DNA from: Gammaproteobacteria bacterium | GTDB lineage: Bacteria > Pseudomonadota > Gammaproteobacteria > Pseudomonadales > Pseudohongiellaceae | Direction: 5' to 3' | Length of the DNA: 64,000 nucleotides | NCBI GenBank assembly: GCA_002711845.1 | Contig: PASF01000006.1 | Span: forward strand, 186,001-250,000 | Shown here: positions 38,198-45,513 of the stretch, one piece after another | Position numbering within the stretch: the first letter of the stretch is position 1 | How the letters are laid out: each line of letters opens with the position of its first letter | Translations under genes and position numbers: made by a program | Notes under the pieces: model-generated | What the model was told of the DNA's origin: nothing | The model's database searches: none | What the model saw: only the letters and a program-made list of their open reading frames with translations

Positions 38198-38596
38198 TTA
38201 CTCTCCTTTCAGGGCTTTGGTCATGCCCGTGAATTTGCGATTGAGAAATTGGAAGCTGACCTGATGCTCCAGCGCGTTGCGGGCAAAGGCCGCGTTTTCG
38301 ATCTGCTCATCAACCGTGTTGCCGTCCAGCGACGGTTGGGACGGCACACGGTACATGGCCGATGGATCATTCAGTCCGGGTAAGCCGCCGAGGTGACGAC
38401 GGTTCGTCTGCATCATGCCCACATCGCTGCGCTCGGATGTGGCCTGCGCCAGCAGACTGGCAAAATCCATGTCACGCGCCTTGTAGCCGGGCGTGTTGGC
38501 ATTGGCGATGTTGCTCGCCAGCATGGTGGTTCTCTGCGTGCGCAGCATCAGTGCCTGCTCGTGAACACCCAGAGCGTTGTTAAAGTTAATGGCCAT
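38198..38596 (-). CDS. flgB: FlgB, proximal rod protein; first gene of the flg operon
   Basis: Protein of 132 aa starting MAINFNNALGVHEQALMLRT and containing LASNIANANTPGYKARDMDF, the FlgB signature. I chose the ATG at 38596. A near-perfect sigma54 promoter lies about 50 bases upstream, and the genes through flgL follow with short gaps or overlaps, so flgBCDEFGHIJKL is probably one long operon. Confidence 0.95.
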   Translation of the reverse strand: MAINFNNALGVHEQALMLRTQRTTMLASNIANANTPGYKARDMDFASLLAQATSERSDVGMMQTNRRHLGGLPGLNDPSAMYRVPSQPSLDGNTVDEQIENAAFARNALEHQVSFQFLNRKFTGMTKALKGE

Positions 38597-38644
38597 CGGT
38601 TGATTCCTGCTGTTGACGTTGCCGGTTCTAGACAGCAAGAAAAT

Positions 38645-38660
38645 AGCAAGACCCGTGCCA
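38645..38660 (-). promoter_or_regulatory. Sigma54 promoter of flgBCDEFGHIJKL
   Basis: On the minus strand TGGCACGGGTCTTGCT matches the sigma54 consensus TGGCACG-N4-TTGCT completely. Transcription would begin about 35-40 bases before the flgB ATG. Confidence 0.9.
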
Positions 38661-38710
38661 GTAATTAATTGGCTTATTTATCAGAAGGATAAGGAATTTT
38701 TAGCACGCCA

Positions 38711-38795
38711 GCGGCAAGGGATTGCCTGGGATTATGACGGTGCTTGCCGCCCCGCCATTGCCGCCTTCCTGCTGCCGCATACCAACAGGAAGGCG
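38711..38795. other. Two hairpins between cheR and flgB
   Basis: GCGGCAAG (38711-38718) pairs with CTTGCCGC (38743-38750), and CGCCTTCCTG (38762-38771) pairs perfectly with CAGGAAGGCG (38786-38795) over a 14-base loop. There is no T-run on either side. They may end or stabilise the cheV-cheR transcript, or belong to an unrecognised RNA. Confidence 0.45.
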
Positions 38796-38898
38796 TTGCC
38801 TGAGGCCCGCAGTGCAAGGCAGAAACCGGCTTAACAAACGCAGCTTACGAATAGTAAATGAGCATTTTAAGCTGGTTTTTAACGAAGCAATGTGGGTC

Positions 38899-39741
38899 TC
38901 AGGTGCGGTAGACGCTGGTATGGGCGCTAAGACGCTCCATCGTGTACAGCTCACCGATCGTCGCCGGCAGCGACTCGGAAGCCCCCAGAATCACAAAAGA
39001 CCCGGGATTGAGGCTGTTGCGCATACGACGCAGAATATCCGCCTTGAAATCAGCGGCAAAGTAGATCAGCACATTGCGACAAAAGATGATGTCGAAACGG
39101 CCGAGGCTGTTGTACGTGTCCTGCAGGTTGAGGGGTTTGAAGGTGACACGCTGGGTAATCTGTTTCTTCAGCCGGAATCGGCCCTGGGGCAGTTCATCGA
39201 AGAACAGGCGCCGACGTGCTTCGCTGAGTCCGCGGCTGACGCTCAGGCCGTCATACTCCGCCAGTCTGGCGTTGTTGAGCATGGATGTGGAAATATCGGT
39301 GCCGATGATCTCCGGGTCACGCATCATGACACCCGGATGTCGGGCCTTGAATTCCTCAATGATCATGCTGATGGAATACGGCTCCTGACCGGAGGAACAC
39401 GCTGCTGACCAGATGCGCAGACTGCTGCGCTTTTCTTCCAGGACCAGCCTGGGCAGGATAACGTCACGCAAAGCATCAAAGGGCGCGCTGTCTCGAAACC
39501 AGAAGGTTTCATTGGTGGTCATCGCGTCAATGACCTTTTCCCGCAGGCCGGGCACTGAACGCTGGTTGATGCGACCGACCAAAGCACCAAGCGTGGTCAG
39601 TTCGTTTTCCTCCAGAATACGACGCATGCGGTTTGCCACCAGATACTGCTTATTGTCGCCCAGCACAATACCGCAAGCCTGATTCAGAAAGGTCCGGAAA
39701 ACCTGGTAGTCCTCCGGTGCAAACTGCTGTTCGTCAACCAT
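38899..39741 (-). CDS. cheR: CheR, chemoreceptor methyltransferase
   Basis: SAM-dependent methyltransferase of 280 aa that methylates glutamates of chemoreceptors. The helical N-terminal domain (about 1-75) is followed by the SAM domain: RDSAPFDALRDVILPRL, IWSAACSSGQEPYSISMI and FDIIFCRNVLIYFAADFKAD. It follows cheV by 20 bases, as in Pseudomonas flagellar clusters. Confidence 0.95.
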   Translation of the reverse strand: MVDEQQFAPEDYQVFRTFLNQACGIVLGDNKQYLVANRMRRILEENELTTLGALVGRINQRSVPGLREKVIDAMTTNETFWFRDSAPFDALRDVILPRLVLEEKRSSLRIWSAACSSGQEPYSISMIIEEFKARHPGVMMRDPEIIGTDISTSMLNNARLAEYDGLSVSRGLSEARRRLFFDELPQGRFRLKKQITQRVTFKPLNLQDTYNSLGRFDIIFCRNVLIYFAADFKADILRRMRNSLNPGSFVILGASESLPATIGELYTMERLSAHTSVYRT

Positions 39742-39761
39742 AATTAACCCGAATCGATCGC

Positions 39762-40694
39762 TTATGCAGGAACCTGACGACGTTCAAGTTGTGTCAGCAC
39801 GCGCTGGGCCAGTTCATCCGGATGGAATTTGGCGAGAAAATCGTCGGCACCCACTTTTTCCACCATGGCCTGATTGAACACACCGCTAAGCGATGTGTGC
39901 AACATCACGTGCAGCGAGCTCAGCCTGGGATCATTCTTGATGGACGCAGTCAAGGTATAACCGTCCATTTCCGGCATTTCGATGTCGGAGATGACCAGCA
40001 CGTATTTGGCGGCCGGGTCTTCGCCGGCATCGGCCATGGCGCGCAGGTGCGCATGAGCCTGCTTGCCATCATTAAGCACCACCGTGTTCAGGCCGATGGC
40101 CTGGCAGCAGCGCTTGATCTGGGTTCGTGCAACACTGGAGTCATCCACGATCAGTACTGTGTTGATGGCGTCTTCACGCACGGTTTTGCTGGTCAGCGCC
40201 TCGCTGAGCGCCATCGGCGCCGGCGCCACCTCGGCCAGGATGCGCTCGACGTCCAGGATTTCCACCAGCTTCTTGTCCACCTCGGTGACCGCGGTCAGGT
40301 AATGCGTCCGGCCTGAACCCTTGGGGGGCGAGTGAATGGCTTCCCAGTTCAGGTTGACTATGCGCTCAACCGCGCGCACCAGAAAACCCTGCACCGAATT
40401 GTTGTACTCGGCAATGATGATGAACCCCTTGCCTTCATCATGCAGTGCCCGGCTACCCATGGCAATGCTCAGGTCCAGGACAGTGATGGTGCGGCCGCGG
40501 ATGTAGGCCACGCCACGGACCACCCGGCTGCTGTGCGGCAGCACGCTCAGTGGCGGACAAGGCAGTACCTCTTTCACCTTGAACACGTTGATGCCGTAAA
40601 GCTGCTCGCCGTTGAGCCTGAACATCAGCAGTTCCAGACGATTCTGACCTACCAGTTGTGTTCGTTGATTAACGCTGTCCAGCACACCGGCCAT
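39762..40694 (-). CDS. cheV: CheV, CheW-receiver coupling protein
   Basis: Protein of 310 aa. An N-terminal CheW-like domain (about 15-160; LLMFRLNGEQLYGINVFKVK) is joined to a receiver domain (about 180-305). The phospho-acceptor Asp is in LVISDIEMPEMDGYTL. It couples receptors to the CheA kinase and tunes signalling. AGGAGG lies five bases before the ATG. Confidence 0.95.
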   Translation of the reverse strand: MAGVLDSVNQRTQLVGQNRLELLMFRLNGEQLYGINVFKVKEVLPCPPLSVLPHSSRVVRGVAYIRGRTITVLDLSIAMGSRALHDEGKGFIIIAEYNNSVQGFLVRAVERIVNLNWEAIHSPPKGSGRTHYLTAVTEVDKKLVEILDVERILAEVAPAPMALSEALTSKTVREDAINTVLIVDDSSVARTQIKRCCQAIGLNTVVLNDGKQAHAHLRAMADAGEDPAAKYVLVISDIEMPEMDGYTLTASIKNDPRLSSLHVMLHTSLSGVFNQAMVEKVGADDFLAKFHPDELAQRVLTQLERRQVPA

Positions 40695-40817
40695 CGCAGC
40701 CTCCTGTTTCTAAGATCAAGGTTTCGGGTTCACGCAGCAAACATACTCACGATAGCTACAGTTGTCGTCCGGGTTGCGCGTTTCATAAGCCCCGACACCG
40801 GAAATATTTTGTACTGG

Positions 40818-40834
40818 CCGGCACATTTATTGCT
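40818..40834 (+). promoter_or_regulatory. Sigma54 promoter of flgA
   Basis: CCGGCACATTTATTGCT keeps the essential GG-N10-GC (40820-40821 and 40832-40833) and most of the TGGCAC/TTGC consensus. The start site would be about 50 bases before flgA at 40898. Confidence 0.7.
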
Positions 40835-40897
40835 TGTTCATGGCCATCAGCCAGCACACTGACTTTTAACGCGCATTCAACGCCAGGTATTTGACGC

Positions 40898-41638
40898 ATG
40901 AACTCAGACAATCGATACACGTCTTCATTACGGGTAAAAGCTGCCGTTATACTGATCATGGTAATGGGTGTGGCCAGTCAGTTTTCTGTCACCGCACAGG
41001 CGCAAAACACCAACGGCCAGCAGCTGCTCCGACAGGCTGCCCTTGAGGCGCTGCAGCACGCCTATGCCATGCAGCCGGGCCGGGCAGAGATTGAGGTCGC
41101 CACGCTGGACGCGCGGCTTCAGGTGCCGGTTTGTCAGGTGCCTTTGCAGACATCGCTCAATCGGCACAATGCCAATGGCGGCCGCGTCACTGTTCGCGTA
41201 GAGTGCCACGATGACAGCCCCTGGAGCCGATATGTGGCCGCCAGTGTTCGCGTTTTTAAGGAAATTCTGGTGACCAGCCGCGCGTTGGCGCGAGGCAGTA
41301 TCGTCAGTCCGGGCGATGTGGCCCTGAAAGAACAGGACATCAGTACCCTCAACGGCCACATTATCATGGACCCTGACGTGGCCGTTGGCCAGTCGGTACG
41401 CCGGGCCGTCCGTGCGGACACGGCGCTGAGCATCGATCTGCTGGAAGCACCGGTACTGGTCAGACGTGGCGACATGGTTGTGCTGATTGCCGAGCGTGGT
41501 AGCATTGCGATCCGTGGCACAGGCACGGCACTGCAGGCGGGCGAGGCCGGCAGACAGATCCCGGTGCGCAACAACAGCTCCGAGCGCGTGGTGCAGGCGG
41601 TGGTAACCGGTGCCGGCGAAGTGAAAGTGATTTTTTAG
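40898..41638 (+). CDS. flgA: FlgA, P-ring assembly chaperone
   Basis: Protein of 246 aa with a signal sequence (AAVILIMVMGVASQFSVTAQ). The SAF-type domain starts near LVTSRALARGSIVSPGDVAL, and the C-terminal part SIAIRGTGTALQAGEAGRQI with PVRNNSSERVVQAVVTG is diagnostic. It assists FlgI assembly in the periplasm. It is divergent from cheV, as in Pseudomonas. Confidence 0.94.
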   Translation: MNSDNRYTSSLRVKAAVILIMVMGVASQFSVTAQAQNTNGQQLLRQAALEALQHAYAMQPGRAEIEVATLDARLQVPVCQVPLQTSLNRHNANGGRVTVRVECHDDSPWSRYVAASVRVFKEILVTSRALARGSIVSPGDVALKEQDISTLNGHIIMDPDVAVGQSVRRAVRADTALSIDLLEAPVLVRRGDMVVLIAERGSIAIRGTGTALQAGEAGRQIPVRNNSSERVVQAVVTGAGEVKVIF

Positions 41639-41767
41639 GGACGGGCTGGCAGTCAATTTACATGCCGCCAGGACAAGTACTGACGATAAATTGTCACCAA
41701 ACGATCAGTTCAGTGTCTGTTTTTTTATTTTATTGGCGTTTTTGGTTGTTTTTTGCCAGCGAAACAC

Positions 41768-41794
41768 TAAAGTTAGCGCAAAGGTTGCCGTTAC
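41768..41794 (+). promoter_or_regulatory. Sigma28 (FliA) promoter of flgM
   Basis: TAAAGTTA (41768-41775), 11 bases, then GCCGTTAC (41787-41794), a very good match to TAAAGTTT-N11-GCCGATAA. The start site would be about 90 bases before flgM. FliA-driven flgM gives the usual negative feedback. Confidence 0.85.
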
Positions 41795-41894
41795 ATCAGA
41801 CAGAAGGTTAAACACTGAAGACTGGTCAGGCCCGAGCGTCAATGGTTGGCGCCGAGAAGTAGCCCGATGAGTTGACAAGTCAAGGTAGCAAACT

Positions 41895-42230
41895 ATGAGT
41901 ATTCCTACTATTAGCAATACACCGACAACAGCAACGGACAATCGTAGCCCGGTTCGCCAAAGCAGCAACCAGCCAGCCACTGCTGACAACGGTGCCGGCA
42001 GTGGTGTTGACAAGGGTAACGTTGGCAACCAGGCGACCAGCCAGACGGATGCGGTGTCCATCAGCAGCCGTGCAGCTGACCTGCAATCGCTGGAAACCAG
42101 CATCAAGCAGCTCCCCGATGTTGATGCCTCACGCGTGAGTGCCTTGCGTGAGCAGATCAGCACCGGCGAGTACAGCGTCGACAGCCAGCGGCTTGCCGAC
42201 AAGATGCTGGCGTTCGAACGCAGCCTTTGA
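41895..42230 (+). CDS. flgM: FlgM, anti-sigma28 factor
   Basis: Small 111-aa protein. The first 55 residues are a disordered Ser/Thr/Asn/Gln-rich part. The C-terminal sigma-binding region has DAVSISSRAADLQSLETSIK, LPDVDASRVSALREQISTGE and YSVDSQRLADKMLAFERSL, all typical of FlgM. It holds FliA inactive until it is exported through the completed hook-basal body. flgN follows by 16 bases. Confidence 0.93.
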   Translation: MSIPTISNTPTTATDNRSPVRQSSNQPATADNGAGSGVDKGNVGNQATSQTDAVSISSRAADLQSLETSIKQLPDVDASRVSALREQISTGEYSVDSQRLADKMLAFERSL

Positions 42231-42246
42231 GCCTGATGGAAAATAG

Positions 42247-42723
42247 ATGAGTAACGAAGGCCTGCAGCAACTGCTGGAAAGTGACCGCAATCAGCTGGAT
42301 GCCCTGGCCGAGCTGCTGCAGGCTGAAAAAACCTGCCTTGAGCAACGCAACCTTGACCAGCTCAACACGCTGGTCACGCAAAAGCAGAGCGTACTGGCCA
42401 GCATCGAAAATAATGACCATGTCCGGCGCAAGCTACTGCAGCAAGCAGGGGTCCCCGCAGACCAGACCAACCTGACCCACCTCAAGCGCCTGCTCGGCAA
42501 AGGTGGCGAGAACGAATTCACCGCATTACTGGAAAGCATAGAGTCGCGTTTGCAGAAGTGCCGCGAGCTCAGTGAAGTCAACAGCGTCATAGTCCACCGC
42601 AGTCGCCTGAACACCCAGCGCGCACTCAGTATTCTTCGCGGCCCGGCGACCCTGGCGGACCTGTATACCAGTCACGGCAACAAACTTGGCGGCAGTGAAC
42701 AGCGGGATCTGGGCAGCGCCTGA
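42247..42723 (+). CDS. flgN: FlgN, export chaperone for FlgK and FlgL
   Basis: All-helical protein of 158 aa with LLESDRNQLDALAELLQAEK near the start and YTSHGNKLGG near the end, which is the FlgN pattern. It keeps FlgK and FlgL export-competent. It lies after flgM, in the usual pair. Confidence 0.92.
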   Translation: MSNEGLQQLLESDRNQLDALAELLQAEKTCLEQRNLDQLNTLVTQKQSVLASIENNDHVRRKLLQQAGVPADQTNLTHLKRLLGKGGENEFTALLESIESRLQKCRELSEVNSVIVHRSRLNTQRALSILRGPATLADLYTSHGNKLGGSEQRDLGSA

Positions 42724-42756
42724 TCCGTTCGTTGATCCAGACAGGTCACCAACCTC

Positions 42757-43470
42757 ATGGCAACACTTTCCAACAATGAACGTTACTACACGTCCGCGGG
42801 TGACATTTTCAGCGTGCTGCGTACCCTGCAGGCCGATCGCTCAAGTATCAGCATCCAGTTTAACGGCAGCGCCGGCATGCACAGCTCACTGGTACTGAAT
42901 GTCAATCTGAAGGCACGCACTTTTCAGCTGGACGAGTTCACCCCACGCGAAGCACACCGGCAGGCCGAGGCAGGTGCACCGTTCAGCATGCGCGCATCCA
43001 TCAACGGCATTCGTGTCCATGCCAAGGACCTTGTCATCAAGCAGGTTCGGCAGGATGCCGACGGCCAGTACTACGAATTGACGTTTCCCGATCGCCTGCT
43101 TTATCTGCAACGTCGCGACGCTTTCAGGGCCTGGGTACCCGGAACCCTGATGGTGGCAGCCCGGTGCATCAACAAAAAGCATCCCGACGCTTTGCAGGGA
43201 CGGGTACTGAACATGTCGGCCACCGGATTTAGACTGGTCGTTGAAGGCAAGGTTGATCCACCGCCCGGCATGCTGGAAGAATTCGCGCTGACCATTAAAC
43301 TGCCCCTGATTGACCACGAGCTGTCCTGCCCGGCCGAGGCCGTGTATGTCCAGTACCAACAGGACCGCAATCACACTGTGATGGGCTTCCGGTTTGGCAA
43401 CATGGGCCGCTCAGACCAGGTGGCGGTTAACCGCTTTGTCACCCAACTGCAGCGCGAAAGTATCGCCTGA
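42757..43470 (+). CDS. YcgR-type PilZ protein (cyclic di-GMP flagellar brake)
   Basis: Protein of 237 aa with an N-terminal YcgR-like domain (about 1-110) and a C-terminal PilZ domain (about 115-230). The cyclic di-GMP motif RxxxR is in LQRRDAFRAWVP and NxSxxG is NMSATG in VLNMSATGFRLVV. Proteins of this kind slow flagella when bound to cyclic di-GMP. It lies 33 bases after flgN and probably belongs to the FliA-driven flgMN unit. Confidence 0.9.
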   Translation: MATLSNNERYYTSAGDIFSVLRTLQADRSSISIQFNGSAGMHSSLVLNVNLKARTFQLDEFTPREAHRQAEAGAPFSMRASINGIRVHAKDLVIKQVRQDADGQYYELTFPDRLLYLQRRDAFRAWVPGTLMVAARCINKKHPDALQGRVLNMSATGFRLVVEGKVDPPPGMLEEFALTIKLPLIDHELSCPAEAVYVQYQQDRNHTVMGFRFGNMGRSDQVAVNRFVTQLQRESIA

Positions 43471-43476
43471 GCACCG

Positions 43477-44124
43477 TTACGGATGACCGGTAAGCGCCTG
43501 CCAGCCTGGCAATGATGCCAGCCGGGCCAGATCTTCCGGGCGGTCAACATCCCACTTCCGGGGCAGCTCGTGCCACGGCACACCCGCCTGGCGCAATCGA
43601 TCCCGGGTCTGCTGCAGGACCTTGGGCTGCCCCCAATCAATGTTCGCAAAGACAGCTGCCGTCGCCGCCCGCAGCCCGATCAGCACATAGCCCCCATCAT
43701 CGGCGGGACCCAGCACCACCGGTTTGCCAGCCGCCAGCAAGGCCAATGCCTGTGCGACATAGGGGCCATCGACAGATGGACAGTCAGCGCCAATCACCAC
43801 CACAAACTCGGCATCAGCCAGTGCTTCGCGGGTAGCATTGTGCATACGTTCGCCCAGATCCCGGCCATGCTGAAGATGAATGCGGGACACGCCCTCCAGT
43901 TGCCGGAAAAAGTCCTCGCTGCCGGTGGCCGAGGCCCAGAGCTGCAGAGGTGCCTGCGCAGCCCGGCTCAGTTGCTGCCAACCGTAACGAATCAGTTGCT
44001 GATGCAATTGCAGGGCCCCGGCCGCGCCCAGCACCGGCTGCAGGCGGGTTTTCACCTGCCCTGCAACGGGCGTTTTGGCGAAAAACAGTATCCGGGCCTG
44101 CGGGTAGCGATACGCCATGCTCAC
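43477..44124 (-). CDS. TIGR04282-type glycosyltransferase (DUF2064)
   Basis: GT-A-fold protein of 215 aa. It contains AKTPVAGQVKTRLQPVLGAA, the metal-site region VVVIGADCPSVDGPY and PVVLGPADDGGYVLIGLR, characteristic of the TIGR04282/DUF2064 family. The family is named after arsenosugar synthesis because of frequent linkage to arsenic genes, but no arsM or other arsenic gene is visible here. The GTG start overlaps the stop of the partner glycosyltransferase (GTGA). Confidence 0.87.
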   Translation of the reverse strand: MSMAYRYPQARILFFAKTPVAGQVKTRLQPVLGAAGALQLHQQLIRYGWQQLSRAAQAPLQLWASATGSEDFFRQLEGVSRIHLQHGRDLGERMHNATREALADAEFVVVIGADCPSVDGPYVAQALALLAAGKPVVLGPADDGGYVLIGLRAATAAVFANIDWGQPKVLQQTRDRLRQAGVPWHELPRKWDVDRPEDLARLASLPGWQALTGHP

Positions 44125-44870
44125 GGCTCCCGCTCCCGCGTCGCCTGATCGCGATCATCAGTGTGCCTGTCTGGGTGCCTGCCAGGGTGCCGGCCATAGT
44201 ACTGGGCATGCAAAGCGACCGGGCTGGCACCCAGAAAAAACGCCAGCCGCAGCCGCCACATCAGCCAGATCGTGGTCAGGATGCCATGCTGCTGCCAGCG
44301 GCGACTGGAACTGAGCACCGGCGAGCGCAGACAGACTGGTCGGGACATACTGCGCAGGGTCTTGCTGATCATCACATCCTCCATCAATGGCACGTCCGCG
44401 TACCCGCCAATCTGCTCAAACACCGCGCGTCGGACAAAAATGGCCTGGTCACCGGTGGCAACCGCGGTCACCCGCGAGCGCAGATTGATGGCGCCGGCGA
44501 TGACCCGAAAGGCCGGATGCTGACCATCAAGGCGCACGTCAAACCGTCCCCAGCACGTCGCGCCGTCGGCCAGCGCAGCCACTACCTGCTCGGCTGCGTT
44601 CGCGGGCAATGTCGTATCGATATGCAGAAACAGCAGGATATCGCCTGCGGCCTGCGCTGCGCCGGCATTCATTTGCCGGGCACGACCCGGCGCGCTGTTC
44701 AAACAGAGATCAACCTGGCCGCGGATTGCCTGAACGCTGCCGTCGGTACTACCGCCGTCCACGACAATCACCTGATGACCTTGCCGGCGCAGCGATTGCA
44801 GGGCTGGCAGCTGCCGACGCAGGGTTGCCACTTCATTCAATACCGGGATAATAATGCTGAGCTTACTCAC
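44121..44870 (-). CDS. TIGR04283-type glycosyltransferase (GT2)
   Basis: GT2 protein of about 249 aa: LSIIIPVLNEVATLRRQLPA, VIVVDGGSTDGSVQAI and ILLFLHIDTTLPANA, the metal-binding acidic site. This matches the TIGR04283 family, the usual partner of TIGR04282. I chose the GTG at 44870, which has AGGA six bases upstream; a TTG at 44894 is the upstream alternative. With its partner it probably decorates a small molecule or lipid; the acceptor is unknown. Confidence 0.86.
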   Translation of the reverse strand: MSKLSIIIPVLNEVATLRRQLPALQSLRRQGHQVIVVDGGSTDGSVQAIRGQVDLCLNSAPGRARQMNAGAAQAAGDILLFLHIDTTLPANAAEQVVAALADGATCWGRFDVRLDGQHPAFRVIAGAINLRSRVTAVATGDQAIFVRRAVFEQIGGYADVPLMEDVMISKTLRSMSRPVCLRSPVLSSSRRWQQHGILTTIWLMWRLRLAFFLGASPVALHAQYYGRHPGRHPDRHTDDRDQATREREP

Positions 44871-44986
44871 AAAAGGTCCTGGATCAGTGTTCAAAGGTCG
44901 CGCAACGGGTCATACCCTCACGTCGGGCAATTATGGCGCTTTTTCTTGAACAAAGGCTATGCGAACGCGAAATAAAGGAGGATAAT

Positions 44987-45061
44987 ATGCCGCCATTATT
45001 GCTTCTGATTGTCTTTGTCATCAGTGGAAATAAACTGGCTACTTTGCCGTTCTCTTCTTGA
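44987..45061 (+). CDS. Possible very small hydrophobic peptide (24 aa)
   Basis: An ideal ribosome site AAAGGAGG lies six bases before an ATG that reads 24 codons: MPPLLLLIVFVISGNKLATL and four more residues. The peptide would be one short hydrophobic segment. Its TGA (45059-45061) overlaps a TTG that opens the next frame (TTGA), suggesting coupling. It is too short to identify and could be a leader peptide. Confidence 0.4.
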   Translation: MPPLLLLIVFVISGNKLATLPFSS

Positions 45062-45321
45062 AAGACAGCGCGTTGTATTTAATGAATCTCGAAAATTTCT
45101 ATATCGTCGCCATTGATCCTGACGAGCCCGCCCTTCAGGTCAATATTTCAGGGCCTTATCTGACTCAGCAGGCCGCCCAGGCTGACCTGACGGCGGCCAT
45201 TGATGAGGCCGCCGCGCTGGATCCGAGCGCTCGTGCGTACGATTATCGTATCTGCAAACTGGCCTGCCAGAAACCTGGGGTGATTCAGCACATGGCTTGC
45301 CACGCAGCGCGGCCCGGTTGA
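45058..45321 (+). CDS. Small protein of unknown function (about 87 aa)
   Basis: The frame reads MKDSALYLMNLENFYIVAID and then an acidic, Ala-rich stretch with LTQQAAQADLTAAIDEAAAL and a Cys-containing end. I recognise no family. Two starts are possible: the TTG at 45058, coupled to the preceding small ORF, or the ATG at 45082, which has no ribosome site. It lies between the glycosyltransferase pair and the tRNA. Confidence 0.5.
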   Translation: MKDSALYLMNLENFYIVAIDPDEPALQVNISGPYLTQQAAQADLTAAIDEAAALDPSARAYDYRICKLACQKPGVIQHMACHAARPG

Positions 45322-45348
45322 GTCCTGCCCACCCCGCCCAACCTCTGC

Positions 45349-45354
45349 TATACT
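45349..45354 (+). promoter_or_regulatory. Possible -10 box of the tRNA-Arg promoter
   Basis: TATACT lies 40 bases before the tRNA and is followed by a GC-rich discriminator region (CTCGTCCGC), as is common for stable RNA promoters. No good -35 is seen at 16-18 bases. Confidence 0.35.
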
Positions 45355-45394
45355 CTCGTCCGCTATCCAACATCAGACCTTCGCCTTACCTTTT

Positions 45395-45471
45395 GCCCCG
45401 GTGGCACAGCTGGATAGCGCGGCCCCCTCCTAAGGGGCAGGTCGCAGGTTCGAATCCTGCCCGGGGCACCA
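45395..45471 (+). tRNA. tRNA-Arg (anticodon CCT)
   Basis: A 77-base tRNA with an acceptor stem GCCCCGG/CCGGGGC and an anticodon stem GCCCC/GGGGC with loop CTCCTAA, giving anticodon CCT (reads AGG). The T arm is GCAGG-TTCGAAT-CCTGC; discriminator A and an encoded CCA (45469-45471) complete it. No integrase or flanking repeat suggests use as an attachment site. Confidence 0.96.
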
Positions 45472-45513
45472 AAAAAACGACCATCACAATTCACTCCCGC
45501 CAGTGACTCCGTC

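Larger units (their letters stand above)
38597..38898. other. Intergenic region, cheR / flgB
   Basis: This gap of about 300 bases contains the flgB sigma54 promoter and, closer to cheR, two perfect inverted repeats annotated below. No gene is evident in either strand. Confidence 0.55.

Noticed and set aside
45395-45471. tRNA-Arg as an integration site of a genomic island
   Set aside because: No integrase gene and no second copy of the tRNA 3' end were noticed downstream in the window.
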